Assembly (NCBI GenBank): GCA_045648445.1
Contig: JAZRNY010000043.1
Location: 1 to 64,000 of the forward strand
Origin: SIG607 sp045648445
GTDB lineage: Bacteria > Bacillota > Clostridia > Oscillospirales > Acutalibacteraceae
Direction: 5' to 3'
Length of the DNA: 64,000 bases
The notes beneath the pieces are model-generated. The model was not told the DNA's origin. It did not search any database and was given only the letters and a program-made list of their open reading frames with translations. The position numbers and the translations under genes were made by a program. Below are positions 1 through 9,078 of the stretch, piece by piece. Position 1 is the first letter of the stretch; each line of letters starts with the position of its first letter.

Positions 1-915
1 GATTATCTCTTGATTAGCCGCATTTCTACAAACAATGTCGTCAATTATTGCGCAACCAACCATATTAACACCCATATCTGTAGGACTTTTATAAACAGAA
101 GTACCGAGGATTTTACCCATCATGGCATTTAGCACAGGAAAAATTTCAATATCACGGTTGTAGTTGATAGCTGTTTCTCCATATGCTTCAAGATGGAACG
201 GGTCAATCATATTAACATCGTTTAAATCGGCAGTAGCAGCCTCATAGGCAACGTTAACTGGATGTTTTAAAGGAATATTCCAAATAGGAAATGTTTCAAA
301 TTTAGCATAACCGGCTTTTATTCCGCGTTTATGCTCATGATAAAGTTGGGAAAGACAGGTAGCCATTTTACCGCTGCAAGGACCGGGACCTGTAACAACC
401 ACCAACTTACGTTCGGTTTCAATATAATCATTTTTACCAAAACCATCATCGCTTACAATAAGCGGAATATTAGATGGATAGTCGGGGATGGGATAATGTC
501 TATATACTTTTATACCTAAATTTTTAAGTCTTTTTTCGAAAGCCAAAGCCAAAGGTTGTCCCATAAAAAAAGTAATTACAACACTGCCTACAAAAAGTCC
601 TATATCGCGAAATGCATCAATAAGGCGCAAAGTATCAAGGTCATAAGTTATGCCGAGATCACCTCTGCGTTTGTTTTTTTCTATAGCATCGGCGTTAATA
701 GCGATAACTATTTCCGCATCATCTTTCAAATTTAAAAGCATTTTAACTTTTGAATCCGGTTCAAAACCGGGTAATACTCTGGATGCGTGAAAATCGTCAA
801 ATAGTTTACCGCCGAATTCCATATAAAGTTTATCACCGAACATTTTAATACGATCGCGAATATTCTGCGATTGTAACCTTATATATTCAGCATTGTCAAA
901 CCCCTTTTTAGCCAT
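1..915 (-). CDS. DUF1846 family protein (partial, 3' end outside window)
   Basis: The visible 305 codons read leftwards from an ATG at 913-915 preceded by AGGTGG, and the frame runs open off the left edge. The N-terminus (MAKKGFDNAEYIRLQSQNI) and internal blocks such as EFGGKLFDDFHASRVLPGF and RRGDLGITYD are recognised as the DUF1846 family, whose members are about 500 residues. About 200 C-terminal residues should therefore lie outside the window. The region near VVVTGPGPCSGKMAT is a glycine-rich loop that looks like a nucleotide or phosphate site. The biochemical role of the family is not established to my knowledge. The gene appears monocistronic and lies downstream of tmcAL on the same strand, separated by 85 nt. 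Confidence 0.85.
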   Translation of the reverse strand, partial: MAKKGFDNAEYIRLQSQNIRDRIKMFGDKLYMEFGGKLFDDFHASRVLPGFEPDSKVKMLLNLKDDAEIVIAINADAIEKNKRRGDLGITYDLDTLRLIDAFRDIGLFVGSVVITFFMGQPLALAFEKRLKNLGIKVYRHYPIPDYPSNIPLIVSDDGFGKNDYIETERKLVVVTGPGPCSGKMATCLSQLYHEHKRGIKAGYAKFETFPIWNIPLKHPVNVAYEAATADLNDVNMIDPFHLEAYGETAINYNRDIEIFPVLNAMMGKILGTSVYKSPTDMGVNMVGCAIIDDIVCRNAANQEII

Positions 916-1000
916 TGTTCCACCTAATTTCCTTGAAATTTAAACTAATGAATATTATACCAAATCATACTTTTGGTTTCAAGTATAATTATGAAAATAA

Positions 1001-2173
1001 TTATATTTTAATTAACTTTTGATTGTACTCCGAATAAGAATCAAGCATTGGTTCAAACGCCATTGCATATAGTCCTGTAGTGTATTCCTCAAGTTCAAAT
1101 GTTTTTTTGGCAAAACCTTCGAGTTTTAGAGCATCTTTAGCGGTAATTACCAGAGGTAAATTAGTTTTTTTGGCAATTTCTTTGATTAAATCTTCGCCTT
1201 TTGATGAGCATCCTAAAATATGAATATATGGCGGCTCTTTTTTTAAATATTCATTATTAATATTAAAGGCTGCGCACATAAGAATTCTTCTAATTCGTGC
1301 CATTGTATAACGCTTGGTTTTAATACTTTCGCATAGTTGTGAAAAACTGTGGCATTTTTTAGCACTTTCAAAAATCCTGTTTTCAAGTCCTTCACTAATA
1401 TCGGGTATATTTTTGAGTTCATCTTTAGTCATACTTCTTATCTTAAAAAGTAACGCCTTATCCAATAATTTTAGATCTGAAAAAGCGCCAGAACAAATAT
1501 CATTAAAAATATTTTTGGGAACATATTTTTCGATATTTTTTAAATCGGCAGATTTAATTAGATCACGTATAGCACTGCCGCTCATAAATTCGTTTACGAC
1601 TAAATCTGAATCATGATCGGCGCCGATTCTATTAACAGCAACGAAAGCAGGGGAAAAGCCAAGTTTTTTTGAAGCCAAAATATATTCAATAGCAAGGGTA
1701 TTGTTCGGTTTTGACAAAATTTCAGAAAGAAAAGGGGAATGTTTTTCAACTGCTTTTTGACGTGCAGCAGCATAAGAAATTCCACTTTTCATACTTACCT
1801 TAACTATTTCGTTAAAATCTTCGCTTAAAATAATGTCAGTTGTATCGGTCAAAAGGTTAATATCGTTACATTCGCAGCCGAAAACTATTTTTTTCACAAT
1901 ACCCAAATTCTTAATTAGCGAAACACCGCCAAACGCAAAGTTTTCAGCATTTGACATTGACCATCCAACAGGAAGATTTATTACTAAATCTGCGCCATTT
2001 TTAAGGGCAAATTCAGTTCTTTTTTGTTTTCGAAAAATAGAAATGTCGCCACGTTGTACAAAATTACCGCTCATAACGCAAATAACGGCATCACTTTCGG
2101 ATTTAGCACAACCAAGCAGATGGGCGTGACCGTTATGAAACGGATTAAATTCGGCAATTACTGCGCTTATCAC
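1001..2173 (-). CDS. tmcAL: tRNA(Met) cytidine acetate ligase TmcAL (YlbM family)
   Basis: This 390-residue protein begins MISAVIAEFNPFHNGHAHLL, which carries the HxGH-type nucleotidyltransferase signature of the TmcAL/YlbM family (COG1323). The family activates acetate with ATP through an acetyl-adenylate and makes N4-acetylcytidine at the wobble position of elongator tRNA-Met in the cytoplasm. Length is close to the Bacillus subtilis protein, and conserved blocks such as SGNFVQRGD and the SGSAIRDLI region are present. The start is GTG at 2171-2173, nine bases after AGGGGG. The gene is head-to-head with acetate kinase, placing an acetate-using tRNA modifier beside an acetate-producing enzyme; that functional link is inference. 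Confidence 0.92.
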   Translation of the reverse strand: MISAVIAEFNPFHNGHAHLLGCAKSESDAVICVMSGNFVQRGDISIFRKQKRTEFALKNGADLVINLPVGWSMSNAENFAFGGVSLIKNLGIVKKIVFGCECNDINLLTDTTDIILSEDFNEIVKVSMKSGISYAAARQKAVEKHSPFLSEILSKPNNTLAIEYILASKKLGFSPAFVAVNRIGADHDSDLVVNEFMSGSAIRDLIKSADLKNIEKYVPKNIFNDICSGAFSDLKLLDKALLFKIRSMTKDELKNIPDISEGLENRIFESAKKCHSFSQLCESIKTKRYTMARIRRILMCAAFNINNEYLKKEPPYIHILGCSSKGEDLIKEIAKKTNLPLVITAKDALKLEGFAKKTFELEEYTTGLYAMAFEPMLDSYSEYNQKLIKI

Positions 2174-2203
2174 TAATAATAACCCCCTTTTTTAAAAAAT
2201 AAC

Positions 2204-2232
2204 TTGAAAAAACAAACAAAATCAATTATTAT
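2204..2232 (+). promoter_or_regulatory. Candidate sigma-A promoter for ackA
   Basis: TTGAAA (2204-2209), a 17-bp spacer and TATTAT (2227-2232) lie 102 bp before the ackA start, in the divergent tmcAL/ackA gap. The -10 box is imperfect and overlapping AT-rich alternatives exist. Confidence 0.35.
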
Positions 2233-2333
2233 ATAATAGTTAAATTATGTTGTTGGTTTACGGTTTATTTTATCATATATTTATCCGTTTATCAACTCAA
2301 AAAAATCGCTATTAGCGGATAGGAGTTTTTTAA

Positions 2334-3527
2334 ATGAAAATTTTCGTAGTTAACGCAGGCAGTTCTTCTCTTAAATATCAGTTAATTGATATGGAAACTG
2401 AGAGTGTTCTTGCAAAAGGTATATGTGAACGTATTGGCGTATCCGGTGCAATCACACATAAAGCTGCTGACGGTAGAGAGTACAAGGCAGATACTGCTAT
2501 GCCAACACATACAGAAGCATTTGAAGCAGTTGTATATGCTATGACTAAAAGTGAAGCAAAAGTTATTGATTCTTTTGATGAAATTTCTGCTATCGGTCAC
2601 AGAATAGTACAAGGTGGTAGCATCTTCTCTAAATCTTGTCTTATCAATCCTACTGTGCTTGATCAAATCGATGAATTGGGCGCACTCGCACCATTACACA
2701 ATCCCGCTCACGTTCTTGCCATTAAGGCTTGTATCAAAACATTCGGTGAAAAAATCCCTCAGGTAGCAGTATTTGATACATCATTCCATCAAACAATGGA
2801 ACCTATGGTTTATATGTTTGCGCTTCCTTATGAATATTATGAAAAGTACGGCGTAAGAAAATACGGTGCGCACGGTACTTCTCATCACTTTGTAAGTGAT
2901 AGAGTTGCTGTTCTTGAAGGTAAGGATAAGAAAGATCTTAAAATTATTGTTTGCCATATCGGTAACGGTGCTTCTATTACTGCAGTTAAAGATGGCGTTT
3001 GTTGTGACACCTCAATGGGCTTCACTCCCCTTGACGGTTTTATGATGGGAACCCGTACAGGTACACTCGATCCTTCCGCTTTAACCTTTATTGCGGAAAA
3101 AGAAAATCTTACTGCAGCACAAATTAACGACATTTGTAACAAAAAGTCCGGTATGCTTGGTGTTTCCGGAATTTCTAACGATAACCGTGATGTTTGCGCC
3201 GCTGCAGATGCAGGTAATGAACGCGCAAAACTCGCAGTAGACATGCAAAGATACCAAATTCTTAAATTTGTTGGTTCTTATGTTGCTGCTATGAATGGTG
3301 TTGATGCAATTGCATTTACTGCAGGTATCGGCGAAAACGATCCCGATCTTCGCCAGTATGTATGCGACAACCTCGGTTACTTAGGTGTTAAGATTGATGA
3401 CGAAAAGAACCATGTGCGCGGTCAAGAAATCAAAATTTCTACTGAAGACAGCAAGGTAGACGTTTTTGTAATCCCTACAAACGAAGAACTTGCTATTGCA
3501 CGTGATACCTTAGCGCTCATATCTTAA
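2334..3527 (+). CDS. ackA: Acetate kinase
   Basis: This 397-residue cytoplasmic enzyme interconverts acetyl phosphate plus ADP with acetate plus ATP, the ATP-yielding last step of acetate fermentation. The ASKHA-fold signatures are intact: VNAGSSSLKYQL at residues 5-16, the substrate loop GFTPLDGFMMGTRTGTLDP near the middle, and TAGIGENDP in the C-terminal lobe. Length equals the family norm. ATG at 2334 follows TAGGAG with a normal spacer. A small hairpin (ATCGCTATTAGCGGAT) sits just upstream of the ribosome binding site. No phosphotransacetylase gene is adjacent; galactokinase follows nine bases or more downstream and is probably co-transcribed. Confidence 0.97.
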   Translation: MKIFVVNAGSSSLKYQLIDMETESVLAKGICERIGVSGAITHKAADGREYKADTAMPTHTEAFEAVVYAMTKSEAKVIDSFDEISAIGHRIVQGGSIFSKSCLINPTVLDQIDELGALAPLHNPAHVLAIKACIKTFGEKIPQVAVFDTSFHQTMEPMVYMFALPYEYYEKYGVRKYGAHGTSHHFVSDRVAVLEGKDKKDLKIIVCHIGNGASITAVKDGVCCDTSMGFTPLDGFMMGTRTGTLDPSALTFIAEKENLTAAQINDICNKKSGMLGVSGISNDNRDVCAAADAGNERAKLAVDMQRYQILKFVGSYVAAMNGVDAIAFTAGIGENDPDLRQYVCDNLGYLGVKIDDEKNHVRGQEIKISTEDSKVDVFVIPTNEELAIARDTLALIS

Positions 3528-3544
3528 TTGAAAGGTTGATTAAT

Positions 3545-4825
3545 TTGAAAATTGCAGACGTTAAAAAAGCAATTGTAGAAGGCGAATACGATAAAACCTT
3601 TGCTTATATTTATCCTGACTGTATAAAAAACGTTCGTCAGCGTTACTTAAAGGCTTGCGATAACTTTTTAAACCTATTCGGTGAACGCGAAAATATCCGT
3701 ATTTTTTCTGCTCCCGGAAGAACCGAAGTTGGCGGTAACCATACCGATCATCAGCACGGAAGAGTATTAGCTGGTAGCGTAAATCTTGATGTTATTGCCA
3801 TTGTTAGCGAAAATAACAGCAATATTATCAGAATTGAGTCAGAAGGTTATAAAGTTGATCCCGTTGATCTTAATGATCTTGACGCTAAAGAAAGCGAATA
3901 TGGTAAAACAAGTGCTTTAATTAGAGGATGTGCCGCTACCTTTGAAAAAGAAGGATATAAAATCGGTGGATTTGATGCATTCACAACTTCCGACGTTTTA
4001 GGCGGTTCGGGACTTTCTTCATCTGCTGCTTATGAAGTAATGCTTTGTAACGTATTAAGCGGTTTATTTAACGATTCAAAAGTCAGCAGAGTTGATATTG
4101 CAAAATTCTCTCAGCGCGCTGAACGCGAATTCTTTGGAAAGCCTTGCGGACTTCTTGACCAAATGGCAAGTTCTCAGGGTGGTTTTACAGCAATAGATTT
4201 TAACGATCCTGCTTCTCCTATCATTGAAAAAATCGATTTCGATATTGCCTCTCACGGTTATACACTTTGCGTAATTGATACTCACGGTGACCACGCCGAC
4301 CTTACGGGTGATTATGCAGACATTACCGTTGAATGTAGAGAAATCAGCCGTTTCTTTGGAAAAGATTTCTTAAGAGACGTTGACGTAAATGAGTTTTATG
4401 CTTCAATTGCTGATTTAAGAGCAAAATTCGGTGACAGAGCTGTTCTCAGAGCAATTCACTTCTTCGCTGATGATAATAGAGCGGAAGAACAGAAAAAGGC
4501 TTTGAAACAAGATAATTTTGAACATTTTCTTGACCTTGTTAACGAATCGGGAGATTCTTCCTATAAGTATTTACAAAACGTCTATTCCACTTCTAACGTA
4601 AAGGCGCAGGGACTTTCTCTTGCTCTTGCAATTACCGAACGCTTTTTAAACGGTGACGGCGCTTGTCGTGTTCACGGCGGTGGTTTTGCAGGAACAATTC
4701 AGTGTTATATACCAACTGATAGAATTGAAGAATACAGCAAAACAATTAATGCTGTATTTGGAGAAGGAAGCTGTTGCATATTGAATATCCGTCCTATAGG
4801 CGGTTGCGAAATTAAAGTTGATTAA
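3545..4825 (+). CDS. galK: Galactokinase
   Basis: This GHMP-family kinase (about 426 residues) is predicted to phosphorylate galactose to galactose-1-phosphate. It has the galactokinase signature in the form GRTEVGGNHTDHQHG, the glycine-rich ATP loop GGSGLSSSAAYEV, and a C-terminal CRVHGGGFAGT motif 3. I prefer TTG at 3545 because GAAAGG at 3530-3535 lies nine bases before it; an in-frame TTG at 3536 directly abuts that Shine-Dalgarno. It is slightly longer than classical galactokinases (about 390). No galT or galE lies beside it, and a related sugar such as N-acetylgalactosamine cannot be excluded as substrate. It sits in the ackA transcription unit and ends at a shared terminator. Confidence 0.85.
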   Translation: MKIADVKKAIVEGEYDKTFAYIYPDCIKNVRQRYLKACDNFLNLFGERENIRIFSAPGRTEVGGNHTDHQHGRVLAGSVNLDVIAIVSENNSNIIRIESEGYKVDPVDLNDLDAKESEYGKTSALIRGCAATFEKEGYKIGGFDAFTTSDVLGGSGLSSSAAYEVMLCNVLSGLFNDSKVSRVDIAKFSQRAEREFFGKPCGLLDQMASSQGGFTAIDFNDPASPIIEKIDFDIASHGYTLCVIDTHGDHADLTGDYADITVECREISRFFGKDFLRDVDVNEFYASIADLRAKFGDRAVLRAIHFFADDNRAEEQKKALKQDNFEHFLDLVNESGDSSYKYLQNVYSTSNVKAQGLSLALAITERFLNGDGACRVHGGGFAGTIQCYIPTDRIEEYSKTINAVFGEGSCCILNIRPIGGCEIKVD

Positions 4826-4835
4826 ATGTAAAAAA

Positions 4836-4863
4836 ATAAAGCCTCTTAACGAGGCTTTATTTT
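4836..4863. terminator. Bidirectional intrinsic terminator between galK and potD
   Basis: AATAAAGCCTC, a TTAAC loop and GAGGCTTTATT form a stem flanked by A and T tracts on both sides, serving the convergent galK and potD genes. Confidence 0.85.
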
Positions 4864-4864
4864 T

Positions 4865-5971
4865 TTAGTGCAATTTAACATCAATCCATAAATCTTCATA
4901 GTAAAAACGAATGTCTTTGTTTAAATCGTGATAGTATTCAGTTTTTGGCATTTTTTCTTCTGGTGGATATAAAATTTCATTTCCATAATAATAGTATTCA
5001 GGATTGTTAAACACTGTTTTATTAGGCGAAGCATACCCAATATATTCAGCGTTAGCAAGCGCAATATCGGGTTCCAGCAAGAAATTAATATAAAGCATAG
5101 CCGCCTCGATATTTTGACAACAAGAGGGAATGCAAGCAGCATCTACAAAAATATTAGTACCTTCCTTAGGATAAAAGAAAGCCAAATCTTCATTAACTTC
5201 ATACATAGTTAAATAATCGCCTGCGTAATACGGAGCAATAGCGGCTTCGCCGGTTTCCATTTTACCATAAACTTCATCCATTACGTAAGATTGTAGATAT
5301 TGTTTTTGATCTTTTAAAAGTTGTACTGCTTTATCCCAATCGGCGATATTGTCGCTGTTTACGCTCATACCACCATAAAATTGTGCGGTCATAAATGCGT
5401 CGCGAGGATTACTGAACATCAAAGTTTGATTTTTGTATTTCTCATCCCAAAAAACGCTCCAACTTTCCTCAACATCTTGCACCATAGAGGTGTTATATAT
5501 AACACCAACCATACCTACGTTATATGGAACAGTATATTTGTTTTCAGGATCAAAATACAAATTTTTGTACTTATCGTCAATATTTTCGTAATTAGTAATT
5601 TTTGAATAATCAATCGGGAGCAACATTTCTTCTTTAATCATACGATCAATCATATAATCCGAAGGAATAATTATATCATAAGAAACACCCGCTGTACGCA
5701 GTTGAGAATACATAGTCTCGTTACTTTCGAAGGTCGAATAGTTAACCTTTATACCCGTAATTCTTTCAAATTCTTTATTAACGTCAATACTTTCATCAGA
5801 ACCATCAGAAATGTATTCACCCCAATTATACACGTTTAAAACTGTACCTTGAAGGTTATTAGTGTAATCCGCATTAAGATTTAACTCAAAATACTCATAT
5901 CCGCAACCTGAAAAAGAAAATAATGATAAGCAAATAACAAAAATAAGAATTAAATTAAAAACTTTTTTCAT
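4865..5971 (-). CDS. potD: Spermidine/putrescine ABC transporter substrate-binding lipoprotein
   Basis: This 368-residue protein starts with a lipoprotein signal peptide (hydrophobic segment to about residue 22, lipobox SFSGC), so the mature protein is anchored outside the membrane through a lipidated cysteine. The fold is the PotD/PotF-type periplasmic binding protein: VLNVYNWGEYI near residue 45 and IIPSDYMIDRM match the polyamine-binding family. It is the last gene of potABCD; its ATG overlaps the final base of the potC stop. It captures spermidine or putrescine for the PotBC permease. Preference between the two polyamines cannot be read from the sequence with confidence. Confidence 0.92.
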   Translation of the reverse strand: MKKVFNLILIFVICLSLFSFSGCGYEYFELNLNADYTNNLQGTVLNVYNWGEYISDGSDESIDVNKEFERITGIKVNYSTFESNETMYSQLRTAGVSYDIIIPSDYMIDRMIKEEMLLPIDYSKITNYENIDDKYKNLYFDPENKYTVPYNVGMVGVIYNTSMVQDVEESWSVFWDEKYKNQTLMFSNPRDAFMTAQFYGGMSVNSDNIADWDKAVQLLKDQKQYLQSYVMDEVYGKMETGEAAIAPYYAGDYLTMYEVNEDLAFFYPKEGTNIFVDAACIPSCCQNIEAAMLYINFLLEPDIALANAEYIGYASPNKTVFNNPEYYYYGNEILYPPEEKMPKTEYYHDLNKDIRFYYEDLWIDVKLH

Positions 5972-6771
5972 TATATTACACCTCGTTTCTTCTCAGAACG
6001 TGTAAGTGTAATGTTATAAAGAAGCATTAATGCAAACACGGTTATAAAAATAATTGTAGAAAGGGCATAGGTATCAGGAGTTACCGTACGCTTAGTCATA
6101 TTATAAATAACAATAGGTAACGTTTGATAATGACCGCATGTAAAATAACTAATTACAAAATCGTCCAATGAAAGGGTAAATGCCATTATAAATCCTGTAA
6201 ATATACCGCTTGAAATCGAAGGAAGAACAACCTTAAAGAACGCTTTTAAAGGGGTGCATCCCAAATCCATTGCAGCATGTTCAAGCGCAGGGTCTGTCTG
6301 ACGCAACTTAGGCAAAACCGAAAGTATAACATATGGCAAATTAAATGTAATATGTGCTATCAAAACAGTAAAAAATCCCAAAGATTCCGTAAGACCAAAA
6401 AGTCTACCGAAAAATATAAATAAAAGCATTAACGAAACACCTGTTACAATATCGGCATTCATCATAGGGATATTAGTAATGGACATAATAGCTGACTTTG
6501 CAAGTTTGCTTTTCAATGTTGTTATACCTACCGTCGCAGCAGTGCCTAAAACTGTAGAAATAGTCGCCGATAGCACAGCAATTATAAGGGTATGTTTTAG
6601 AGCATCGAGCATTTCACTGTTGAAAACCAGTTCAGCATACCAACCAAGCGAAAAGCCTTCAAATACCCATACACTAGAACCACTATTAAACGAAAAAACT
6701 ATCATAACGGCAATAGGCGCATACAAAAAAAGGATTATAAGTGCCATATATATTTTCGAAAGTATCTTCAT
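5971..6771 (-). CDS. potC: Spermidine/putrescine ABC transporter permease PotC
   Basis: A 266-residue inner-membrane permease of the MetI-like family with about six transmembrane helices. The EAA coupling loop that contacts the ATPase appears as EHAAMDLGCTPLKAFFKVVLP. Its ATG overlaps the potB stop by four bases (ATGA), indicating translational coupling, and potD follows with a one-base overlap. Together with PotB it forms the channel of a polyamine importer. Length and helix pattern are normal for PotC. Confidence 0.92.
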   Translation of the reverse strand: MKILSKIYMALIILFLYAPIAVMIVFSFNSGSSVWVFEGFSLGWYAELVFNSEMLDALKHTLIIAVLSATISTVLGTAATVGITTLKSKLAKSAIMSITNIPMMNADIVTGVSLMLLFIFFGRLFGLTESLGFFTVLIAHITFNLPYVILSVLPKLRQTDPALEHAAMDLGCTPLKAFFKVVLPSISSGIFTGFIMAFTLSLDDFVISYFTCGHYQTLPIVIYNMTKRTVTPDTYALSTIIFITVFALMLLYNITLTRSEKKRGVI

Positions 6772-7595
6772 ATAAGTACACCACCGTCTTCGCCGTCGGA
6801 AACTCTGTTCATAATAAACAAAGAAACCAAAATAATCATCATAAGAACAAGAGAGATCGAAGAAGCAACGTTGTAATAATCAGGACCTAAATTAAACAAA
6901 TATTCTATTACGTCACCAATTAACATAGTTTTGTTGCCACCAAGTTTTTGGGAGATATAAAATGTGCTTACACTAGGTACGAATACCATAGTTATTCCCG
7001 AAACAACGCCCGGAAGACTTAAAGGGAAAATAACCTTTCTAATTACATTTAAACGGTTTGAACCTAAATCTTCAGCAGCACCAATCAGCGAATTGTCTAT
7101 TTTTGACATTACGTTAAAAATCGGTAAAATCATATATGGTAAAAAGTCGTAAACCATACCTAAAATAACGGTACCGGGTCTGTTAATAAGATGTAACGGA
7201 CCTATACCAAACTTTTGTAAAAATGTATTAATAATACCGGTATTAGACAAAATTGTTATCCACGAATAAGTACGAATCAAAAAGTTAGTCCACATCGGCA
7301 ACATTGTAAGAATCATCATAAAACGTTGAGTAGATGGCTTACACTTAGTCATAAAATAGGCGAGGGGATAAGCAATAATTAGGGTTATAATAGTGGAGAT
7401 AAATGCGTAAAGCAAAGAGATAAAGAAAGCGTTTTTGTATCTTCCAAGGTTAGCGAAATTAGCAAAAGAAAATACGCCGTTAGCGTCGGTAAGCGCATAA
7501 TAACCCATTATAAACAAAGGTACTATTATAAACAACGCAGACCATACTACGTATGGTGCGCGCAAAAAAAGTTGCCCTAAAGATGATTTTTTCAC
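6768..7595 (-). CDS. potB: Spermidine/putrescine ABC transporter permease PotB
   Basis: A 275-residue membrane protein with about six hydrophobic segments and the permease coupling motif GAAEDLGSNRLNVIRKVIFP. It begins with GTG at 7593-7595, sharing the bases GTGA with the potA stop, so translation is coupled to the ATPase gene. Order potA-potB-potC-potD matches characterised polyamine import operons. The partner permease is PotC. Confidence 0.92.
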   Translation of the reverse strand: MKKSSLGQLFLRAPYVVWSALFIIVPLFIMGYYALTDANGVFSFANFANLGRYKNAFFISLLYAFISTIITLIIAYPLAYFMTKCKPSTQRFMMILTMLPMWTNFLIRTYSWITILSNTGIINTFLQKFGIGPLHLINRPGTVILGMVYDFLPYMILPIFNVMSKIDNSLIGAAEDLGSNRLNVIRKVIFPLSLPGVVSGITMVFVPSVSTFYISQKLGGNKTMLIGDVIEYLFNLGPDYYNVASSISLVLMMIILVSLFIMNRVSDGEDGGVLI

Positions 7596-8707
7596 TCTTC
7601 ATCCTCCTCTAAATCAGAAAGATGGTCGATTTCATCACTATACGAACTATAATCGCCGTATTTACCGGAATATTCGGATTTTTTCATAATATGAATAGCA
7701 TCAGGCTCAATATAAAGTCCTACTCGTTCATTTTCCTTATGTTCATCAGTGGTTTGTATCATCCATTTAAAGCCACCGATATCTACAATTATTTCGTAAT
7801 GAACGCCTAAAAATGTCACCGAAGTAACCGTACCGGTAAGCATACCTTTTTCGATCGGAACAATATCAACGTCTTCAGGTCGAACGACAACGTCAACTTT
7901 TTCGTTTTCTTCGAAGCCTGCATCAAGGCAGGGGAATATCTGACCCGAAAATTCAGCCAAATAATCTTTTTTCATAACACCGTCAAGTATATTTGATTCA
8001 CCTATAAAGTCGGCTACAAACGCATTATTAGGTTCATTATAAATATCTTTCGGAGTGCCTATTTGTTGGATTTTACCATTATCCATTACAACAACACGAT
8101 CAGACATAGAGAGCGCTTCTTCTTGGTCGTGAGTTACGAAAACAAAAGTAATCCCCAGTTGCTGCTGAATTTTTTTAAGTTCGTTTTGCATATCCTTACG
8201 AAGTTTAAGGTCAAGAGCAGCAAGAGGTTCATCTAATAACAAAACTCTGGGGTTATTGGCAATAGCACGTGCAATAGCAACACGTTGTTGCTGACCGCCC
8301 GAAAGATTATGAATTTTTCTTTTTTCCATACCGCTCAAATTTACAAGTTTAAGCATTTCTTCAACTTTTTCTTTGATTTCTTTTTCGGGTAATTTTTTTA
8401 TCCTTAAACCAAAAGCAACATTTTCAAAAACGTTTAAATGTGGAAAAAGTGCATAACGCTGAAAAATAGTGTTAACTTGACGTTTGTACGCAGGAACTTC
8501 ATTAATTTTATCGCCGGCAAAAATAATGTCACCCTCATCAGGGGTCAAAAAACCGGCAATTATACGCAATGTAGTGGTTTTTCCGCAACCGGAAGGACCC
8601 AAAAGCGTAATAAATTCCTTATCGCGAATGCTTAAATTAATAGCATCGAGCACCTTGTCGTTCTCAAATGACATCGTTATATTTTTTAGTTCAATAATAT
8701 TTTCCAT
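7592..8707 (-). CDS. potA: Spermidine/putrescine ABC transporter ATP-binding protein PotA
   Basis: This ATPase (about 371 residues) energises polyamine uptake. Walker A is GPSGCGKTT, the ABC signature is LSGGQQQR, Walker B is VLLLDEPLAALD, and the switch histidine lies in FVFVTHDQEEA. The C-terminal third is a TOBE-type regulatory domain, and the extreme C-terminus is acidic (DLEEDEE). Two ATG codons are possible; I prefer the one at 8705-8707 (MENIIELKN) because AGAGAGG at 8717-8723 is nine bases upstream, whereas the ATG at 8714-8716 abuts it. It is the first gene of the operon, behind a strong promoter. Confidence 0.93.
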   Translation of the reverse strand: MENIIELKNITMSFENDKVLDAINLSIRDKEFITLLGPSGCGKTTTLRIIAGFLTPDEGDIIFAGDKINEVPAYKRQVNTIFQRYALFPHLNVFENVAFGLRIKKLPEKEIKEKVEEMLKLVNLSGMEKRKIHNLSGGQQQRVAIARAIANNPRVLLLDEPLAALDLKLRKDMQNELKKIQQQLGITFVFVTHDQEEALSMSDRVVVMDNGKIQQIGTPKDIYNEPNNAFVADFIGESNILDGVMKKDYLAEFSGQIFPCLDAGFEENEKVDVVVRPEDVDIVPIEKGMLTGTVTSVTFLGVHYEIIVDIGGFKWMIQTTDEHKENERVGLYIEPDAIHIMKKSEYSGKYGDYSSYSDEIDHLSDLEEDEE

Positions 8708-8803
8708 TTTTGCCATCCTCTCTTGAGGTTACTAAAATACACTAAAAAAATACCGCCGATTTCGAAGCAAAATCAATGCAGAAATAACGGTAAAAGCCTT
8801 AAT

Positions 8804-8820
8804 ATGAATAGAATATTCAT
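8804..8820. promoter_or_regulatory. Palindromic operator candidate at the pot promoter
   Basis: ATGAATA-GAA-TATTCAT is a perfect 7-bp inverted repeat with a 3-nt centre. It starts nine bases past the -10 box on the transcribed side, where a repressor would block initiation. No regulator gene is adjacent, so the binding protein is unknown. Confidence 0.45.
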
Positions 8821-8828
8821 TTTAAATA

Positions 8829-8857
8829 AATATATGTCAAAAACTCTTTAATGTCAA
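8829..8857 (-). promoter_or_regulatory. Sigma-A promoter of the pot operon
   Basis: On the minus strand TTGACA (8852-8857), a 17-bp spacer and TATATT (8829-8834) form a near-consensus promoter about 120 bp upstream of potA. Confidence 0.65.
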
Positions 8858-9060
8858 GTGTTTTTTTGACATTTTTCGCCACTATACTATGTAGAAATCT
8901 ATGGAAAAATTATATACTCCTTATTTCTTCTGTTTTCTTTCATTTTCTTCGTTTTACTCGCTTTTTGCATTTAAATATTTACCCAAAAAAATAGGAAAAA
9001 AATTTACCGATAAGTATTGCTCATTTATATATGTTGTGATATAATATATTAAATATGTAA
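8858..9060. other. Gap between pot promoter and ruvC
   Basis: With the operator and promoter to its left this makes a 371-bp gene-free gap between potA and ruvC. It is AT-rich. A TATAAT-like box at about 9041-9050 (GATATAATAT) may be the -10 of the ruvC operon, with no convincing -35. I see nothing else. Confidence 0.4.
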
Positions 9061-9078
9061 AAGGGGAGTGTGTGGCTT

